Shown piece by piece: positions 39,604-52,244 of a stretch of 64,000 nt of DNA. Within the stretch, counting starts at the first letter, position 1; each line of letters opens with the position of its first letter. The stretch comes from an uncultured Chlorobiaceae bacterium (GTDB lineage Bacteria > Bacteroidota > Chlorobiia > Chlorobiales > Chlorobiaceae): NCBI GenBank assembly GCA_903882665.1, contig CAIRXW010000023.1, positions 207,596 through 271,595 of the forward strand. Direction: 5' to 3'. The translations under genes and the position numbers were made by a program. Under the pieces are notes generated by a model. That model made no database searches, had not been told where the DNA came from, and saw nothing but the letters and a program-made list of their open reading frames with translations.

Positions 39604-40914
39604 TTACGACGCCTGGTAGCTGCTATAGGCCTTGCGTACCCCACGGCTGGTAAAAATGAGTGTCACCGCCGCCAGAATTGTTACGAGACAGCCGAGGCGG
39701 ATGGCAAACCCGGTGCCGAAGTGTTCGGAGAGATAGCCTATTTCAAGGTTGCCAATTGGCATGAAGCCCATGAAAATCATCATGTAGAGGCTCATCACCC
39801 TGCCACGGAAACGGTCGTCAACAGTGCTCTGGATGGTGGCGCTGATGGTTGATACGGCTGAAACAAGCCCGAATCCGCTGACAAAGAGAAAGGCAAGCGC
39901 CACAGGAAGTGCGGTAGTATAGGTAAAGCCGATAAGGGCGAGAGCGAAGAGGATTGTTCCGCCGGCAATAAAGACAAGGCGGTCAATCTTTCGGGAGTAG
40001 ATGGAGACGAGCACGGTGCCAACAACCGAGCCGAGACCCGACACGCCGTAGAGGTAGCCCATGCCTGACGCATCCATGCCGAAGGTACGCTTGGCAATAA
40101 CAGGCAGCATGGTAACGTAAGACCATGCAAAAATTGAGATGACCGCAATAAACAAGATACTTGTTCTGATCAGTGGATGATTCCAGGAATAGTGCAGCCC
40201 CTCCCTGATTGCCTGCAGGGGATTCTGTGTGTTTTTTGCGACCGGCTCTTTTTGCGTGTTCTTCATGGAGAGCAGGGAGAGGAGAACGGCAAAAAAACTG
40301 ACCCCGTTGACCAGAAAGGCGCTGCCCGTACCGGTAGCCGATATCAAAAAACCGGCAATGGCGGGCCCGATAACCCGTGAAACGTTATAGATCGCTGAAT
40401 TCATGGCAATGGCTGAGGGGAGATGTTCCCGCTCCACAATTTCGCTGAGAAAAGCCTGGAGTGCGGGCACGTTGAGGGCATTCACACAGCCAAGAAGAAA
40501 TGAAAGCACAAGAATAATCCAGATAGTCACCGTACCAGTCACAGCAAAAATGCCAAGGATAAACGCAAGCAGCATGGCCGCAGACTGCGTCCAGAGCAGA
40601 ATGGTGCGCCTTGGATAACGGTCAACAACAACGCCTCCAAAGAGAGAGAGAAAGAGGGTTGGCAGTGTGGAGGCCGCAGCGGCAAGCCCCACGTCAAAGG
40701 CTGAACCGGTTATTTCGAGCACCAGCCACCCCTGCGCCACCATCTGTATCCAGGTGCCAACCATAGAGATCACCTGCCCCGGAAAATAGCGCCGGAAATT
40801 CTGACTCTCAAAGGCGGGAAACGCTGAAAGCAGTTGGCCGGAAAGGCCTCGACGCCTTCGAGGCTCCGTCATTTCAGGATTGGTTGGGGTGGCCGGTTCA
40901 GCAGGTAAAATCAT
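39604..40914 (-). CDS. MFS transporter (MFS_3/EntS-like)
   Basis: ORF 436 aa, multiple TM; FESQNFRRYFPGQVISMVGTWIQMVAQGWLVLEITGSAFDVGLA...GGVVVDRYPRR. Confidence 0.92.
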   Translation of the reverse strand: MILPAEPATPTNPEMTEPRRRRGLSGQLLSAFPAFESQNFRRYFPGQVISMVGTWIQMVAQGWLVLEITGSAFDVGLAAAASTLPTLFLSLFGGVVVDRYPRRTILLWTQSAAMLLAFILGIFAVTGTVTIWIILVLSFLLGCVNALNVPALQAFLSEIVEREHLPSAIAMNSAIYNVSRVIGPAIAGFLISATGTGSAFLVNGVSFFAVLLSLLSMKNTQKEPVAKNTQNPLQAIREGLHYSWNHPLIRTSILFIAVISIFAWSYVTMLPVIAKRTFGMDASGMGYLYGVSGLGSVVGTVLVSIYSRKIDRLVFIAGGTILFALALIGFTYTTALPVALAFLFVSGFGLVSAVSTISATIQSTVDDRFRGRVMSLYMMIFMGFMPIGNLEIGYLSEHFGTGFAIRLGCLVTILAAVTLIFTSRGVRKAYSSYQAS

Positions 40915-41181
40915 CGCATCAAAACATCTTCAGTTATACTCATTCTTCAGCGTTCAAAGGTATCAAAAGAAAGCGAAATCTCTTGCTGATTTAGCACCGA
41001 TACCAGAGAAAACAGGTTACGGCTGAAAGCGAAGAGCCATCGGCTGATTGATCATAAGAGATGCAATTCTCTTCCTCTTTCAAAAGAAATAGCCGTACAT
41101 TAACGCAGCCATTACCGATGACAATGGTGATGGTCATTGTGTTAATTTTTATCAACAACAATAAAAAAAGGAGTTTTTCCA

Positions 41182-41727
41182 ATGAATGTTGTTAATCCGG
41201 AAGCTATCGGGTTGTTCGGGCTGATGATCACCGTCTGGGTGTTCGGACTTGAACAGTTGGGATTCGGGCTTGACAAAGAGACAGATCACGCAAAACTGGG
41301 ACGCAATCTTGCCCATATCGCCCTCTGGTTCGGCGGTGTTGCTCAGCTTTTCACGGCTGCCTGCATGTATCTGTTCGACATGGGGTTGCCTGCTGACATC
41401 AGGATTTACCTCGGCACCATCTTTGCTACATACGGGCTTTTCTGGGTTATTGTCGCCATGCATTTCTACAACCCCGGCGACAAAAAAATCTATGCCCACA
41501 TGTTTCTCGGCATTTTTTTCATCACGGCGGTTTTCAGCTACAAGGCCATTCTTCTTGGTAAAATCTGGCCTTTAGCCACGGTGCTGCTCCTCATCAACCT
41601 GCTGACCATCCTGCTGCCGTTTACGTGGTACAAACAGAACACTGTCATTACAAAGATCTGTGGCGCAACGAATGTTGCTATCGGCCTTTGCGCCATTCCA
41701 CTGCTCTTCAAAGCCCTGGGCGTGTAA
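41182..41727 (+). CDS. SatP/YaaH (GPR1/FUN34)-like acetate-uptake family membrane protein
   Basis: ORF 181 aa, six predicted TM; VNPEAIGLFGLMITVWVFGLEQLGF...ALWFGGVAQLFTA...FATYGLFWVIVA. Confidence 0.75.
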   Translation: MNVVNPEAIGLFGLMITVWVFGLEQLGFGLDKETDHAKLGRNLAHIALWFGGVAQLFTAACMYLFDMGLPADIRIYLGTIFATYGLFWVIVAMHFYNPGDKKIYAHMFLGIFFITAVFSYKAILLGKIWPLATVLLLINLLTILLPFTWYKQNTVITKICGATNVAIGLCAIPLLFKALGV

Positions 41728-41744
41728 CCCTTCTTGCCCATCTT

Positions 41745-41781
41745 GCCCGAAACAGCCATCAGTTTTACGGCTGTTTCGGGC
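41745..41781. repeat. Perfect 13-bp inverted repeat (hairpin)
   Basis: GCCCGAAACAGCC-ATCAGTTTTAC-GGCTGTTTCGGGC immediately after the 41727 stop; no T-run follows on either strand. Confidence 0.85.
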
Positions 41782-41944
41782 CGCACCGATAACCACCCCA
41801 CGTTTCAGCTCCATAAACTCTGCTCTGATTATCTTTTTACTCCTTACACGTCAATTGCTTATTTTGACGTTCGTTCTCGTATTTCAACGAGGCAAAAAAA
41901 ACTGATCCGCTGAAAAAAAAGACATTGCCCGAACAGGTTAGCCA

Positions 41945-44900
41945 ATGATTGCACTGCATATCTCCATATTTGACGGCTTCCCGTTCCTTTGGAGCGAGGG
42001 AAAGAAGATCGGTATGCTGAAAGAGTTGCGACTGGCAATGGATGGCATTCGCATGATTTCCCTGCGCAGCAACACCACAAAAGAGTTTTGTGTCTGGCTG
42101 CCCTGCAGGGAAGAAAAACCTGTTCCATCTTCTCCGCTTGTCGGCACAGGGCCCGAAATGATGGGCGAAGAGAGCCTCAAAGCGTTTCCGATTACTGCGC
42201 TTCGGCTGAATGCCACGTCTCTGCATGAGCTTTCCCTGCTCTCCGAAAAGGGCAACATTCCCGGAAGTGGCGTCATCTTCGGAAGCTCTCTCCTCTGGAT
42301 ACGGCAAGTTCGAAAAATTGCACTGAATATCATCAGAAGCCAGTCGCTGCTGCCTTCGATGGTCAGAAAAGATACATTCCAGGAGGCCCTGTGGCAGCCG
42401 TTCCCCGACAGCACGACATCCCTTGCGCTGGAAAAACTTGCGGAGACCATGCCTGCGGTATGCCGTTCGCTCAGCCGTACCAACACGCAACCACCGGAAG
42501 AGCCAAAACGGTTGGCGCTCCGGCGGCTTCTCTCTTTCATCGTCAATGTGCTGGTACGTCCTCTGGAGAAAGCGGGTACACCAAAAATCACCGAATTCGA
42601 GAGCGTCCATGATGCATGGCTTCATGCGCTGTCGAGCAGTGATGCACGGTTGAACTGGAAAAATGAGCAGGAGCTTGAACAGTTTGCCTGTCAACTCAAC
42701 GCATGGCGCCGTCCAATTGAGATCCATGAACGCTCACCCTTCAGGTTCTGCTTTCAATTGACCGAGCCCGCGCTGAAAGGGAAAAAACAGGATCGCTGGC
42801 ATGTCGGCTATCAACTGCAATTGAAAGCTGACCCAAGCCTGATTCTCAACGCCGGGGATCTCTGGAACCCCGAGAGCGCTGCATCACAGCACGCTTCTTC
42901 CTGCTCCTCCGATTATACCGAATTCATGCTCACGGCACTGGGGCAAGCCTCCGGCCGCAGTCACCCAAAGCCTGAAAAAGAAAAATCCGGGCGGTTTCGA
43001 TCTTGCTACAGAGGGCGCATACCAATTTTTGCTGGAATATGCCGAGCTGCTGCGAAGCGCCGGATTTGTGGTCATGCTTCCCTCGTGGTGGAGCAGTCGC
43101 AGGGCGCTCAACCGTATCGGAATCAAAACGAAAGTGAAACTTCCTGCCATGAAGGGAAGCGGATCGGGTCTCACGCTGGAAAGCATGGTTGCCTGCGATT
43201 ATGCCGCAGCAATCGGCAATGAAGAACTTGACTTACAGGAACTGAAAACGCTGGCCGAATTGAAAGCTCCACTGGTGAAAGTGCGCGGGCAGTGGACACA
43301 GATTGACCATAAGGCGCTTCTCAATGCCCTGCATTTTCTTGAAAAAAATCCAACGGGTGAGCTTTCTGCCAGAGAACTTCTCGGAACAGCGCTTGGAGCA
43401 GAGAAAAAGGAGGATGCTCACTTTATCAGGTCGGTTGAAATCGAAGGGTGGCTTCAGGAGCTGCTTGAAAAGCTCTCGAACCAGGGCCAGTTTGAACTGC
43501 TTCCACCACCAGGGCATTTTCAGGGAACGCTTCGCGCCTATCAGGAGCGGGGGTTTTCATGGCTCTCATTTCTCCGCAAGTGGGGGCTTGGCGCCTGCCT
43601 TGCGGACGACATGGGCCTTGGCAAAACCATCCAGACACTTGCACTGCTGCAACGCGAGCGTGAGCTGGGAGAAAAACGGGCGGTGCTCCTGATTTGCCCC
43701 ACCTCGGTCGTCAACAACTGGCGAAAGGAGGCTGAACGCTTCACTCCGGATTTGGCCGTGCTGATACATCACGGTGGCGACCGGATGAAAACCGCAGATT
43801 TTCGCAAAGCAGCCAATGCGTCAGCTCTTGTTATTTCGAGTTACGGACTCTTGCAACGCGACCTCGAATTTCTGTCGAAGGTTCCCTGGGCGGGCATTAT
43901 TCTGGATGAAGCGCAGAACATCAAAAATCCCGAGACAAAACAGTCGAAAGCCGCCAGAACCATCAAGGCCGATTACCGCATTGCCCTGACCGGTACGCCG
44001 GTTGAAAATCATGTCGGTGACCTCTGGGCGCTGATGGATTTTCTCAATCCCGGCTTTCTCGGCACCCAGCATTTTTTCAGGCAGAACTTCTATCTCCCGA
44101 TACAGTGGTATGGCGACAGCGAGGCATCGACACGGCTGAAATCACTCACCGGGCCCTTTATTTTGCGCCGTATGAAGACAGACAAGACGATTATCTCCGA
44201 TCTGCCCGACAAGATTGAAATGAAGGAGTATTGCACGCTGACCAAAGAGCAGGCCTCGCTCTACAAGGCTGTTGTTGATGAACTGCAGGAGAAAATCGAG
44301 GGCGCCGAAGGCATTGATCGGCGGGGTTTGGTGCTGGCGCTGCTGGTGAAACTCAAGCAAGTCTGCAACCACCCGGCACATTTTCTCGGCGACAATTCTG
44401 CCATTGAACATCGCTCAGGCAAAATAAAACGGCTGACAGAGCTGCTTTGCGACATCCGCGAAGCGGGCGAGAAAACATTGCTCTTTACCCAGTTTACCCA
44501 AATGGGCACAATGCTCCAGCACTATCTTCAGGATCTCTACGGCGAAGAGGTACTCTTTCTGCACGGTGGAGTAACAAAAAAAAGGCGGGATGAGATGGTG
44601 GAGAGCTTTCAGCAGGAGGGGAACAATGGGCCTGCAATCTTTATCCTCTCACTGAAAGCGGGAGGAACAGGCCTGAACCTGACAGGCGCCAACCACGTCG
44701 TTCACTTCGACCGGTGGTGGAACCCGGCGGTGGAGAATCAGGCGACCGATCGCGCCTTCCGTATCGGGCAGCACAAAAATGTGGAAGTCCATAAATTTAT
44801 TACAACAGGCACCCTCGAAGAGCGCATTGATGAGATGATTGAGAAAAAAACAACGGTCGCCGGGCAGGTTCTCGGAACGGGAGAGCAGTGGCTGACCGAA

Positions 44901-44960
44901 CTGTCGAACAATGATCTGCGCAACCTGATTATGCTCAGTCAGGACGCAATAGGAGAGTAA
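41945..44960 (+). pseudogene. SNF2-family (HepA-like) helicase split by a frameshift
   Basis: ORFs 41945..43222 and 43029..44960 are successive parts of one SNF2 protein; the second has DDMGLGKTIQTLALL, DEAQNIKNP, ALTGTPVENHVGDLWALMDFLNPGFLG, QATDRAFRIGQ. The frame changes by +1 around 42950-42990. Confidence 0.85.
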
Positions 44961-44966
44961 CGGTTA

Positions 44967-45851
44967 ATGGCATACTATTGGTATAAAAGGCCCACATTGT
45001 CAGCCCCAAAAGCAGTGACCGGTGGCATAAAGGCCCAGAACAAAAAGAGAGCATTTGGCCAAACCTGGTGGGGGAAACAGTGGATTACAACACTTGAGCA
45101 CTTTAATATCGGCGAAAGGATTACTCGCGGAAAATCGTACGCCCGAAAGGGGCAGGTGACTGACCTTGTCATCACGGCCAAAAAGGGAGTCTTGGCAAAA
45201 GTGCAGGGTTCAAGAGTCCGCCCCTATAAGGTCTCCATCACTCTGACGCCCTACTCAAAAAGAGCGACTGAGTTTTTGACACAAAAGCTTACCTCTAAAC
45301 ACATCTACATCGCACAACTCCTCAGTGGAGAGATGCCTGAAAATCTTGACCGCGTATTCAAAACCGCAGGGTTCTCCCTCTTTCCCGAAAAATACAACGA
45401 TTTGACCACCACCTGTTCGTGCCCTGACTACTCGAACCCCTGCAAACACATTGCCGCCGTCTTTTATCTGATGGCAGAGGCCTTTGACCAGGATCCTTTT
45501 CTCCTCTTCACCCTGCGCGGAATCGACAAGGAGGAGTTTCTCAAGAAAATCGGCTACAAACGCCAGGCCGCAGGAGGTGATGAACCCCAGGCACTTCCGG
45601 AACCACTCCCTTCCGACCATGGTACGTTCTGGGGATATAAACCCTTACCCGATCCGCTATTTACTCATACCTCACCTGTAGTACACGCCTCAATGGCAAA
45701 ACGGCTTGGCGCAATTCCTTACTGGCGCTCCTCCAAAAACTTCATAAGTATTATGGAGACCACTTATGCCCGTGCCTCTCTGTTCGCTGAAAAAATGATC
45801 GACATACAAACCGCCGAACAAGAAAAAAACGCATCAAAAAACAGTGACTGA
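44967..45851 (+). CDS. SWIM zinc-finger protein
   Basis: ORF 294 aa; SWIM motif TCSCPDYSNPCKHIAAVFYLMAEAFDQDPFLLFTLRG; N-terminal FGQTWWGKQWI; 6 nt downstream of the SNF2 gene. Confidence 0.9.
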   Translation: MAYYWYKRPTLSAPKAVTGGIKAQNKKRAFGQTWWGKQWITTLEHFNIGERITRGKSYARKGQVTDLVITAKKGVLAKVQGSRVRPYKVSITLTPYSKRATEFLTQKLTSKHIYIAQLLSGEMPENLDRVFKTAGFSLFPEKYNDLTTTCSCPDYSNPCKHIAAVFYLMAEAFDQDPFLLFTLRGIDKEEFLKKIGYKRQAAGGDEPQALPEPLPSDHGTFWGYKPLPDPLFTHTSPVVHASMAKRLGAIPYWRSSKNFISIMETTYARASLFAEKMIDIQTAEQEKNASKNSD

Positions 45852-45939
45852 ATGGAGGTTTTTTGCAGATTCCGACTGATTTGCTATTATAAATGAAGGT
45901 CTTATGACTTTTTTTCACGTACTAAAACTCTTACATGCC

Positions 45940-46152
45940 ATGAGCGCTCATATCTATAAGAAAATCGAACTGGTAGGAACTTCAGCAACAAGCATTGAGG
46001 AGGCCGTCAATAATGCCGTTGCCAAAGCGGCTGAATCGATCAGAAACATTCGCTGGGTTGAGATTCTTGAAACCCGTTGCCATGTTGAGGAGCAGAAAGT
46101 TGCCTACTGGCAGGTAACCGTTAAAATCGGCTTTACCCTCGACGAAAACTGA
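45940..46152 (+). CDS. Dodecin-family protein
   Basis: MSAHIYKKIELVGTSATSIEEAVNNAVAKAAESIRNIRWVEILETRCHVEEQKVAYWQVTVKIGFTLDE; internal ATG of ORF 45904..46152. Confidence 0.93.
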   Translation: MSAHIYKKIELVGTSATSIEEAVNNAVAKAAESIRNIRWVEILETRCHVEEQKVAYWQVTVKIGFTLDEN

Positions 46153-46177
46153 TTAAAACTGACTGGTGAGCAAAAAA

Positions 46178-46206
46178 AAGGCGCCCTCGCAGGCGCCTTT
46201 TTCTTC
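46178..46206. terminator. Bidirectional rho-independent terminator between dodecin and pckG
   Basis: AAGGCGCC-CTCGCA-GGCGCCTT stem flanked by A-run on the left and T-run on the right; lies between convergent genes. Confidence 0.9.
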
Positions 46207-46220
46207 TTAAAAAAAAATCA

Positions 46221-48131
46221 TCAGCCCTCGGAAGAGTAATTTTCCGGTGCCAGTGACCAGTGTGCCGGAGACATCCAGAGCGTTGAGAGCATGAGCTCAC
46301 GGATATGGGGAAACTCTTTGGGAAGCCTGTCGTAAATCATCTCAAAAAGCGCCTCATGTGAAAGCAGCTCTTTTTTCCACGCTTCACGATCGACCGACAT
46401 CAGTTTGATGAACTTCTCTTCCGTCATCTCCTCCAGACCTGTCCAGTCGATCATATCATACTTCGGCATCCAGCCAAGCGGACTTTCAACAGCACCGGCA
46501 TTGCCCTGAACACGATCAACAATCCACTTCAGCACCCTCATGTTTTCGCCAAAACCTGGCCAGAGGAACTTGCCGTTCTCGTCCTTGCGGAACCAGTTGA
46601 CACCAAAAATTCTTGGCAATTCAGGTAGTGTACGGCCGACATGGAGCCAATGGTTGAAATAATCGCCCATGTGATAACCGCAGAACGGAATCATGGCAAA
46701 AGGATCGCGGCGAACTTCTCCGACCTTACCTGCTGCCGCAGCGGTCTTTTCAGAACCCATTGTGGCTGCAAGGTAAACTCCGGAATTCCAGTTTGCTGAC
46801 TGGTAGACCAGCGGAACCGTATCGCCACGGCGACCACCAAAAATAAACGCGCTGATCGGCACACCTTTCGGATCTTCCCAGTCGGCATCAAGCGAAGGGC
46901 ACTGACTTGCCGGAGAGGTAAAACGGGCATTGGGATGTGAAGAGAGTCTGCCGCAATCAGGCGTCCAGGAGTGACCCTGCCAGTCGATCAGTTGATCGGG
47001 AGCAACGTCCGTCATCCCTTCCCACCAGACATCACCGTCAGGCGTCATGGCGACGTTGGTAAAAATACAGTTTCTGGCAAGGGTTGCCATGGCATTCGGA
47101 TTTGATTTTTCCGACGTACCGGGAGCTACACCGAAAAAGCCATATTCCGGGTTGATTGCACGAAGACGACCATCTTCACCGGGCTTGATCCAGGCGATAT
47201 CATCACCAATGGTGGTAATCTTCCAGCCATCAAAAGATTGAGGCGGAATGAGCATGGCAAAATTGGTCTTACCGCAGGCACTCGGGAATGCTCCGCCAAT
47301 GTAGGTTTTTTTTCCATCCGGAGACTCAACGCCAAGAATGAGCATGTGCTCGGCCAGCCACCCTTCATCCCGTGCCATTGAAGAGGCGATACGCAAGGCA
47401 AAGCATTTTTTGCCAAGCAGGGCGTTGCCGCCATAACCGCTTCCAAAAGAGACAATTGAGCGCTCTTCAGGATAATGAACAATGTATTTCGTGTCATTGC
47501 ACGGCCAGGCAACATCAAGCTCTCCGGGCTGAAGAGGCGCACCGACAGAGTGAAGACAAGGAACAAATTCGCTGGTTTCGCCAAGCAGCTCCATAACCTT
47601 GACTCCCATCCTCGTCATGATACGCATGTTTGTTACAACATAGGGCGAATCTGAAATTTCGACACCGATGTGGGCAATAGGTGATCCAAGCGGCCCCATG
47701 CTGAACGGAATGACGTACATGGTACGACCAGTCATACAATCCCTGAAAAGCCTTTTCAGAGTCTCTTTCATCTCCCTGGGAGCAACCCAGTTGTTGGTCG
47801 GGCCTGCATCCTGGCGTCGGATACTGCAGATGTATGTCCTGTCTTCAACCCTCGCAACATCGCTCGGGTCAGAACGGCAGAGATAGCTGTTCGGGCGCTT
47901 CTCTTCCGACAATTTAATAAAGGTACCGCTCCCTACCATCTGTTGGGCGAGGGTGTCGTACTCTTCCTGGGATCCATCACACCAGTGCACCGCACTCGGG
48001 CGACAAAGGTCAGCCGTTTCCTGTACCCACTGGATCAGCCTTGTGTTTTTCACATAGTCTGGAGGATTGATCTGCATGACAGTCATGGTCATTCTCATAT
48101 AGCTAATGGTTATAAAAAAAAACGTCCGCAA
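46221..48131 (-). CDS. pckG: Phosphoenolpyruvate carboxykinase (GTP)
   Basis: ORF 636 aa; [65 protein letters not shown]. Confidence 0.96.
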   Translation of the reverse strand: MRTFFFITISYMRMTMTVMQINPPDYVKNTRLIQWVQETADLCRPSAVHWCDGSQEEYDTLAQQMVGSGTFIKLSEEKRPNSYLCRSDPSDVARVEDRTYICSIRRQDAGPTNNWVAPREMKETLKRLFRDCMTGRTMYVIPFSMGPLGSPIAHIGVEISDSPYVVTNMRIMTRMGVKVMELLGETSEFVPCLHSVGAPLQPGELDVAWPCNDTKYIVHYPEERSIVSFGSGYGGNALLGKKCFALRIASSMARDEGWLAEHMLILGVESPDGKKTYIGGAFPSACGKTNFAMLIPPQSFDGWKITTIGDDIAWIKPGEDGRLRAINPEYGFFGVAPGTSEKSNPNAMATLARNCIFTNVAMTPDGDVWWEGMTDVAPDQLIDWQGHSWTPDCGRLSSHPNARFTSPASQCPSLDADWEDPKGVPISAFIFGGRRGDTVPLVYQSANWNSGVYLAATMGSEKTAAAAGKVGEVRRDPFAMIPFCGYHMGDYFNHWLHVGRTLPELPRIFGVNWFRKDENGKFLWPGFGENMRVLKWIVDRVQGNAGAVESPLGWMPKYDMIDWTGLEEMTEEKFIKLMSVDREAWKKELLSHEALFEMIYDRLPKEFPHIRELMLSTLWMSPAHWSLAPENYSSEG

Positions 48132-48225
48132 TCATCACTGACTGCGAACGTGTCGAGAAAAGAAATTGATTGCCCGGATTCAGTGGCCACCGGATCTGAA
48201 AACCATCGATCATGGGATGAAGACT

Positions 48226-48771
48226 TTATTGAGGGGTTCCCGGTTTTCTGAGAGTCTCAACAATTATTTTTTCAAAGTCCGTCTTGCTTCTGCTCCCCGT
48301 AATAATCAAAGTAATACGGCCTGAAGAGTTAACGACAAAAGAGGTCGGAATGCCCGTAAGACCACCCGAAACATATTGGCTGAAGGCAGAGACGATTTTG
48401 TCGTCAGCCATGATAACCGGATAGCTTATATGATTTTTGGCGATAAAAGCACGTATGGCAGGCACCTTTTCATTGACGGCTACACCAATAAAGGTAAAGC
48501 CCTTGCGTTCGTATTTTTTCTGGAGGGAGACCATATCAGGAATCTCGGCACGGCAGGGAGGGCACCATGATGCAAAAAAATTCACGATATAGACTTTTCC
48601 TGCAAGTTGAGTTGATGCCAGGACTTTTCCGTCAAGGGAGCGCGCAGCAAAAGAGGGGGCCAACGGCAAAGCTTCTGCTGGCGAAGCCGCAAAAAGCACT
48701 CTCGCAAAACCGCAGAACAAAAGAACACAGAGTATCCAAACCTTCCCCCCGTGACTGAACATCCTTTTCAT
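48226..48771 (-). CDS. TlpA-like thiol-disulfide oxidoreductase
   Basis: ORF 181 aa; signal-peptide-like N-terminus; VYIVNFFASWCPPCRAEIPDM (WCPPC). Confidence 0.93.
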   Translation of the reverse strand: MKRMFSHGGKVWILCVLLFCGFARVLFAASPAEALPLAPSFAARSLDGKVLASTQLAGKVYIVNFFASWCPPCRAEIPDMVSLQKKYERKGFTFIGVAVNEKVPAIRAFIAKNHISYPVIMADDKIVSAFSQYVSGGLTGIPTSFVVNSSGRITLIITGSRSKTDFEKIIVETLRKPGTPQ

Positions 48772-48921
48772 ACCGATCCAGTTAAAATGAAATTTGAACC
48801 CACCTTTTTCGGAATATACAATTCTTCTTTTTTTTGACTGCTATAAATCATGCGTTATTTAGTCTTTGTGATTCTCTGTCAAAAAAATTATATTTAAACT
48901 TGAGTATTTCGCCCTGCTTAA

Positions 48922-48994
48922 GCCACCTTAGCTCAGTTGGTAGAGCAACTGTTTCGTAAATAGTAGGTCGTGGGTTCGACTCCCTCAGGTGGCT
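48922..48994 (+). tRNA. tRNA-Thr (anticodon CGT)
   Basis: GCCACCT acceptor pairs with AGGTGGC; D-arm GCTC..GAGC; anticodon stem ACTGT/ATAGT with loop TTCGTAA; TTCGACT T-loop; manual fold. Confidence 0.92.
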
Positions 48995-49098
48995 CATGCC
49001 CGGAACGGTCAGAATGGCGAAAAAATAATAGGTAAAGCATCATTTCTGGTAAAAAAGGCACAAAAGCCCGGAAGCTCGAACGTTTGATTACACCATAA

Positions 49099-50508
<1,410 letters not shown>

Positions 50509-50523
50509 ACAGAAGCAATCATC

Positions 50524-50790
50524 ATGGCGAATTCCGATAAAGGCTTTCAGATAGAGATCGTCACTCCCCAGAAACTCCATTTTTCCGGGGAGGTCGTCAG
50601 TATCACTGCTCCGGGTGATCTGGGGCAGTTTCAGATCCTGAAAAACCATGCTCCACTGCTCTCCTCGCTGACAAAAGGCAAGGTCAAGCTTGCCTTGGCG
50701 GATCGCAGTGAGCAAACGTTTTCTATCCTTGACGGTTTTTTTGAAGTCAGCGGCAACAAGGCAATTCTGCTGACCGAAACCATTTCCTGA
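50524..50790 (+). CDS. atpC: F1F0 ATP synthase subunit epsilon
   Basis: ORF 88 aa; [42 protein letters not shown]; downstream of atpD. Confidence 0.95.
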   Translation: MANSDKGFQIEIVTPQKLHFSGEVVSITAPGDLGQFQILKNHAPLLSSLTKGKVKLALADRSEQTFSILDGFFEVSGNKAILLTETIS

Positions 50791-50849
50791 TTTCAGGCCA
50801 ATGAATACAGAGCATCAGCATCCGTGAAGATGCTGATGTTTTTTGTGTT

Positions 50850-51797
50850 ATGAAAACCCTTACTCCAAAAGCCCTGCGCAAGGGAGATACGATCGGCCTC
50901 ATCTCCCCCTCTTCACATTGCGCCTATCCTGATAAAATCGGGCAGGCAATAGGCTATCTCGAAAATAACGGCTACCGGGTCAAGCCCTCCCGCCACCTCA
51001 ACTGTATTGATACCAACCCGGCAATTGCTGATCAACAGAAACTGCACGATCTTCATGAGATGTTCCTTGATCCCGCAATAAAGGCAATTATCTGCCTGAG
51101 GGGAGGAGCTGGTGCTTCACGATTATTAAAAAAAATAAATTACGACCTCATAGCCGCCAATCCGAAAATTGTTGTCGGTTATTCAGACATTACCGCGCTC
51201 TCGCTTGCCCTGTTTGCAAAAACCGGACTGATCAGCTTTTCCGGCCCGATGCTTGCGACAGAACTGTACAAACCAACACCCTATACAGAAGAGCATTTCT
51301 GGGGAATGTTGACCTCTCCCGCTTATGCGCGTTCACTTCAGAACCACCCTGACCACCCCATAACCTGCATCAGACCGGGGAGCGCTGAAGGGGTAGTTGT
51401 CGGCGGCAACCTATCCGTACTCTCTTCGATGATTGGAACGCCCTACCTTCCAGCATTGAACGATTCTCTGCTTTTTCTGGAAGACATCAACGAACCGGCA
51501 TACCGCATCGACCGAATGCTTTCACACCTCAACAATGCAGGTCTGCTGGCACAGTGCAAAGGGGTTCTTTTCGGCCAGTTCGGCAATGAAGCAGAGAATA
51601 CAAACGCGGAAAATTTCCGGCAGCAGCATATTTTTAACTATTACAGTGAAGAGACCCATAACGGACCGGTCATGAGAGGGCTCTCCTACGGCCATATCAG
51701 GAACCTGATGACCATTCCGATCGGGGCCCGCTGCAAAATGACGATCTCACCGACAGGCAATTTTTCATTCGGAGCCCTCAATCCGGTCATTGCATGA
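50850..51797 (+). CDS. Muramoyltetrapeptide LD-carboxypeptidase (S66)
   Basis: ORF 315 aa; LRKGDTIGLISPSS, CLRGGAGASRLLKKINYDLI, GYSDITALSLAL, FLEDINEPAYRIDRML. Confidence 0.93.
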   Translation: MKTLTPKALRKGDTIGLISPSSHCAYPDKIGQAIGYLENNGYRVKPSRHLNCIDTNPAIADQQKLHDLHEMFLDPAIKAIICLRGGAGASRLLKKINYDLIAANPKIVVGYSDITALSLALFAKTGLISFSGPMLATELYKPTPYTEEHFWGMLTSPAYARSLQNHPDHPITCIRPGSAEGVVVGGNLSVLSSMIGTPYLPALNDSLLFLEDINEPAYRIDRMLSHLNNAGLLAQCKGVLFGQFGNEAENTNAENFRQQHIFNYYSEETHNGPVMRGLSYGHIRNLMTIPIGARCKMTISPTGNFSFGALNPVIA

Positions 51798-51869
51798 GAA
51801 GCAACCCCTGTATAATATTCAGGTTACACAACCTGTTCCGGCTCTGATAACCTATCACATTGATACCTT

Positions 51870-52187
51870 ATGAACGCAACACTTGCATACAGGTGGAGGG
51901 CATCCATACCAACCCCTGTCACGAAACAGAGTGAACAAAGCACCGGGCCTGATCTGGATGACGCATGCCGTGTCGTCCTGTTCAATGACGAGGAACACAG
52001 CTTCGACGAAGTGATTGTGCAGATCATCAAAGCGGTACGCTGCAGTCGTCAGAAAGCTGAAAAGCATACCTGGGAAGTGCACACCCGTGGTCGCAGCATT
52101 GTGTATACCGGCCCGATTTTCCAGTGCCTCAAGGTAAGCTCCATTCTCGAAGAAATCGCTCTTAAAACCGAAATCCAAACCGGATAA
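51870..52187 (+). CDS. clpS: ATP-dependent Clp protease adaptor ClpS
   Basis: ORF 105 aa; [48 protein letters not shown]. Confidence 0.9.
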   Translation: MNATLAYRWRASIPTPVTKQSEQSTGPDLDDACRVVLFNDEEHSFDEVIVQIIKAVRCSRQKAEKHTWEVHTRGRSIVYTGPIFQCLKVSSILEEIALKTEIQTG

Positions 52188-52244
52188 TATATTCTCCTTA
52201 TACAAAACATCGACAAGCTCTGCTATCGGTCACTGCAAGTAATT

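Noticed and set aside
41837-42727. Minus-strand ORF of 296 aa opposite the SNF2 N-terminal part
   Set aside because: Shadow ORF; the plus frame continues as a coherent SNF2-family protein
42974-42985. Canonical -1 programmed frameshift (A_AAA_AAG type) in SNF2
   Set aside because: The needed change is +1 relative to ORF1, so a standard -1 slippery site does not explain it
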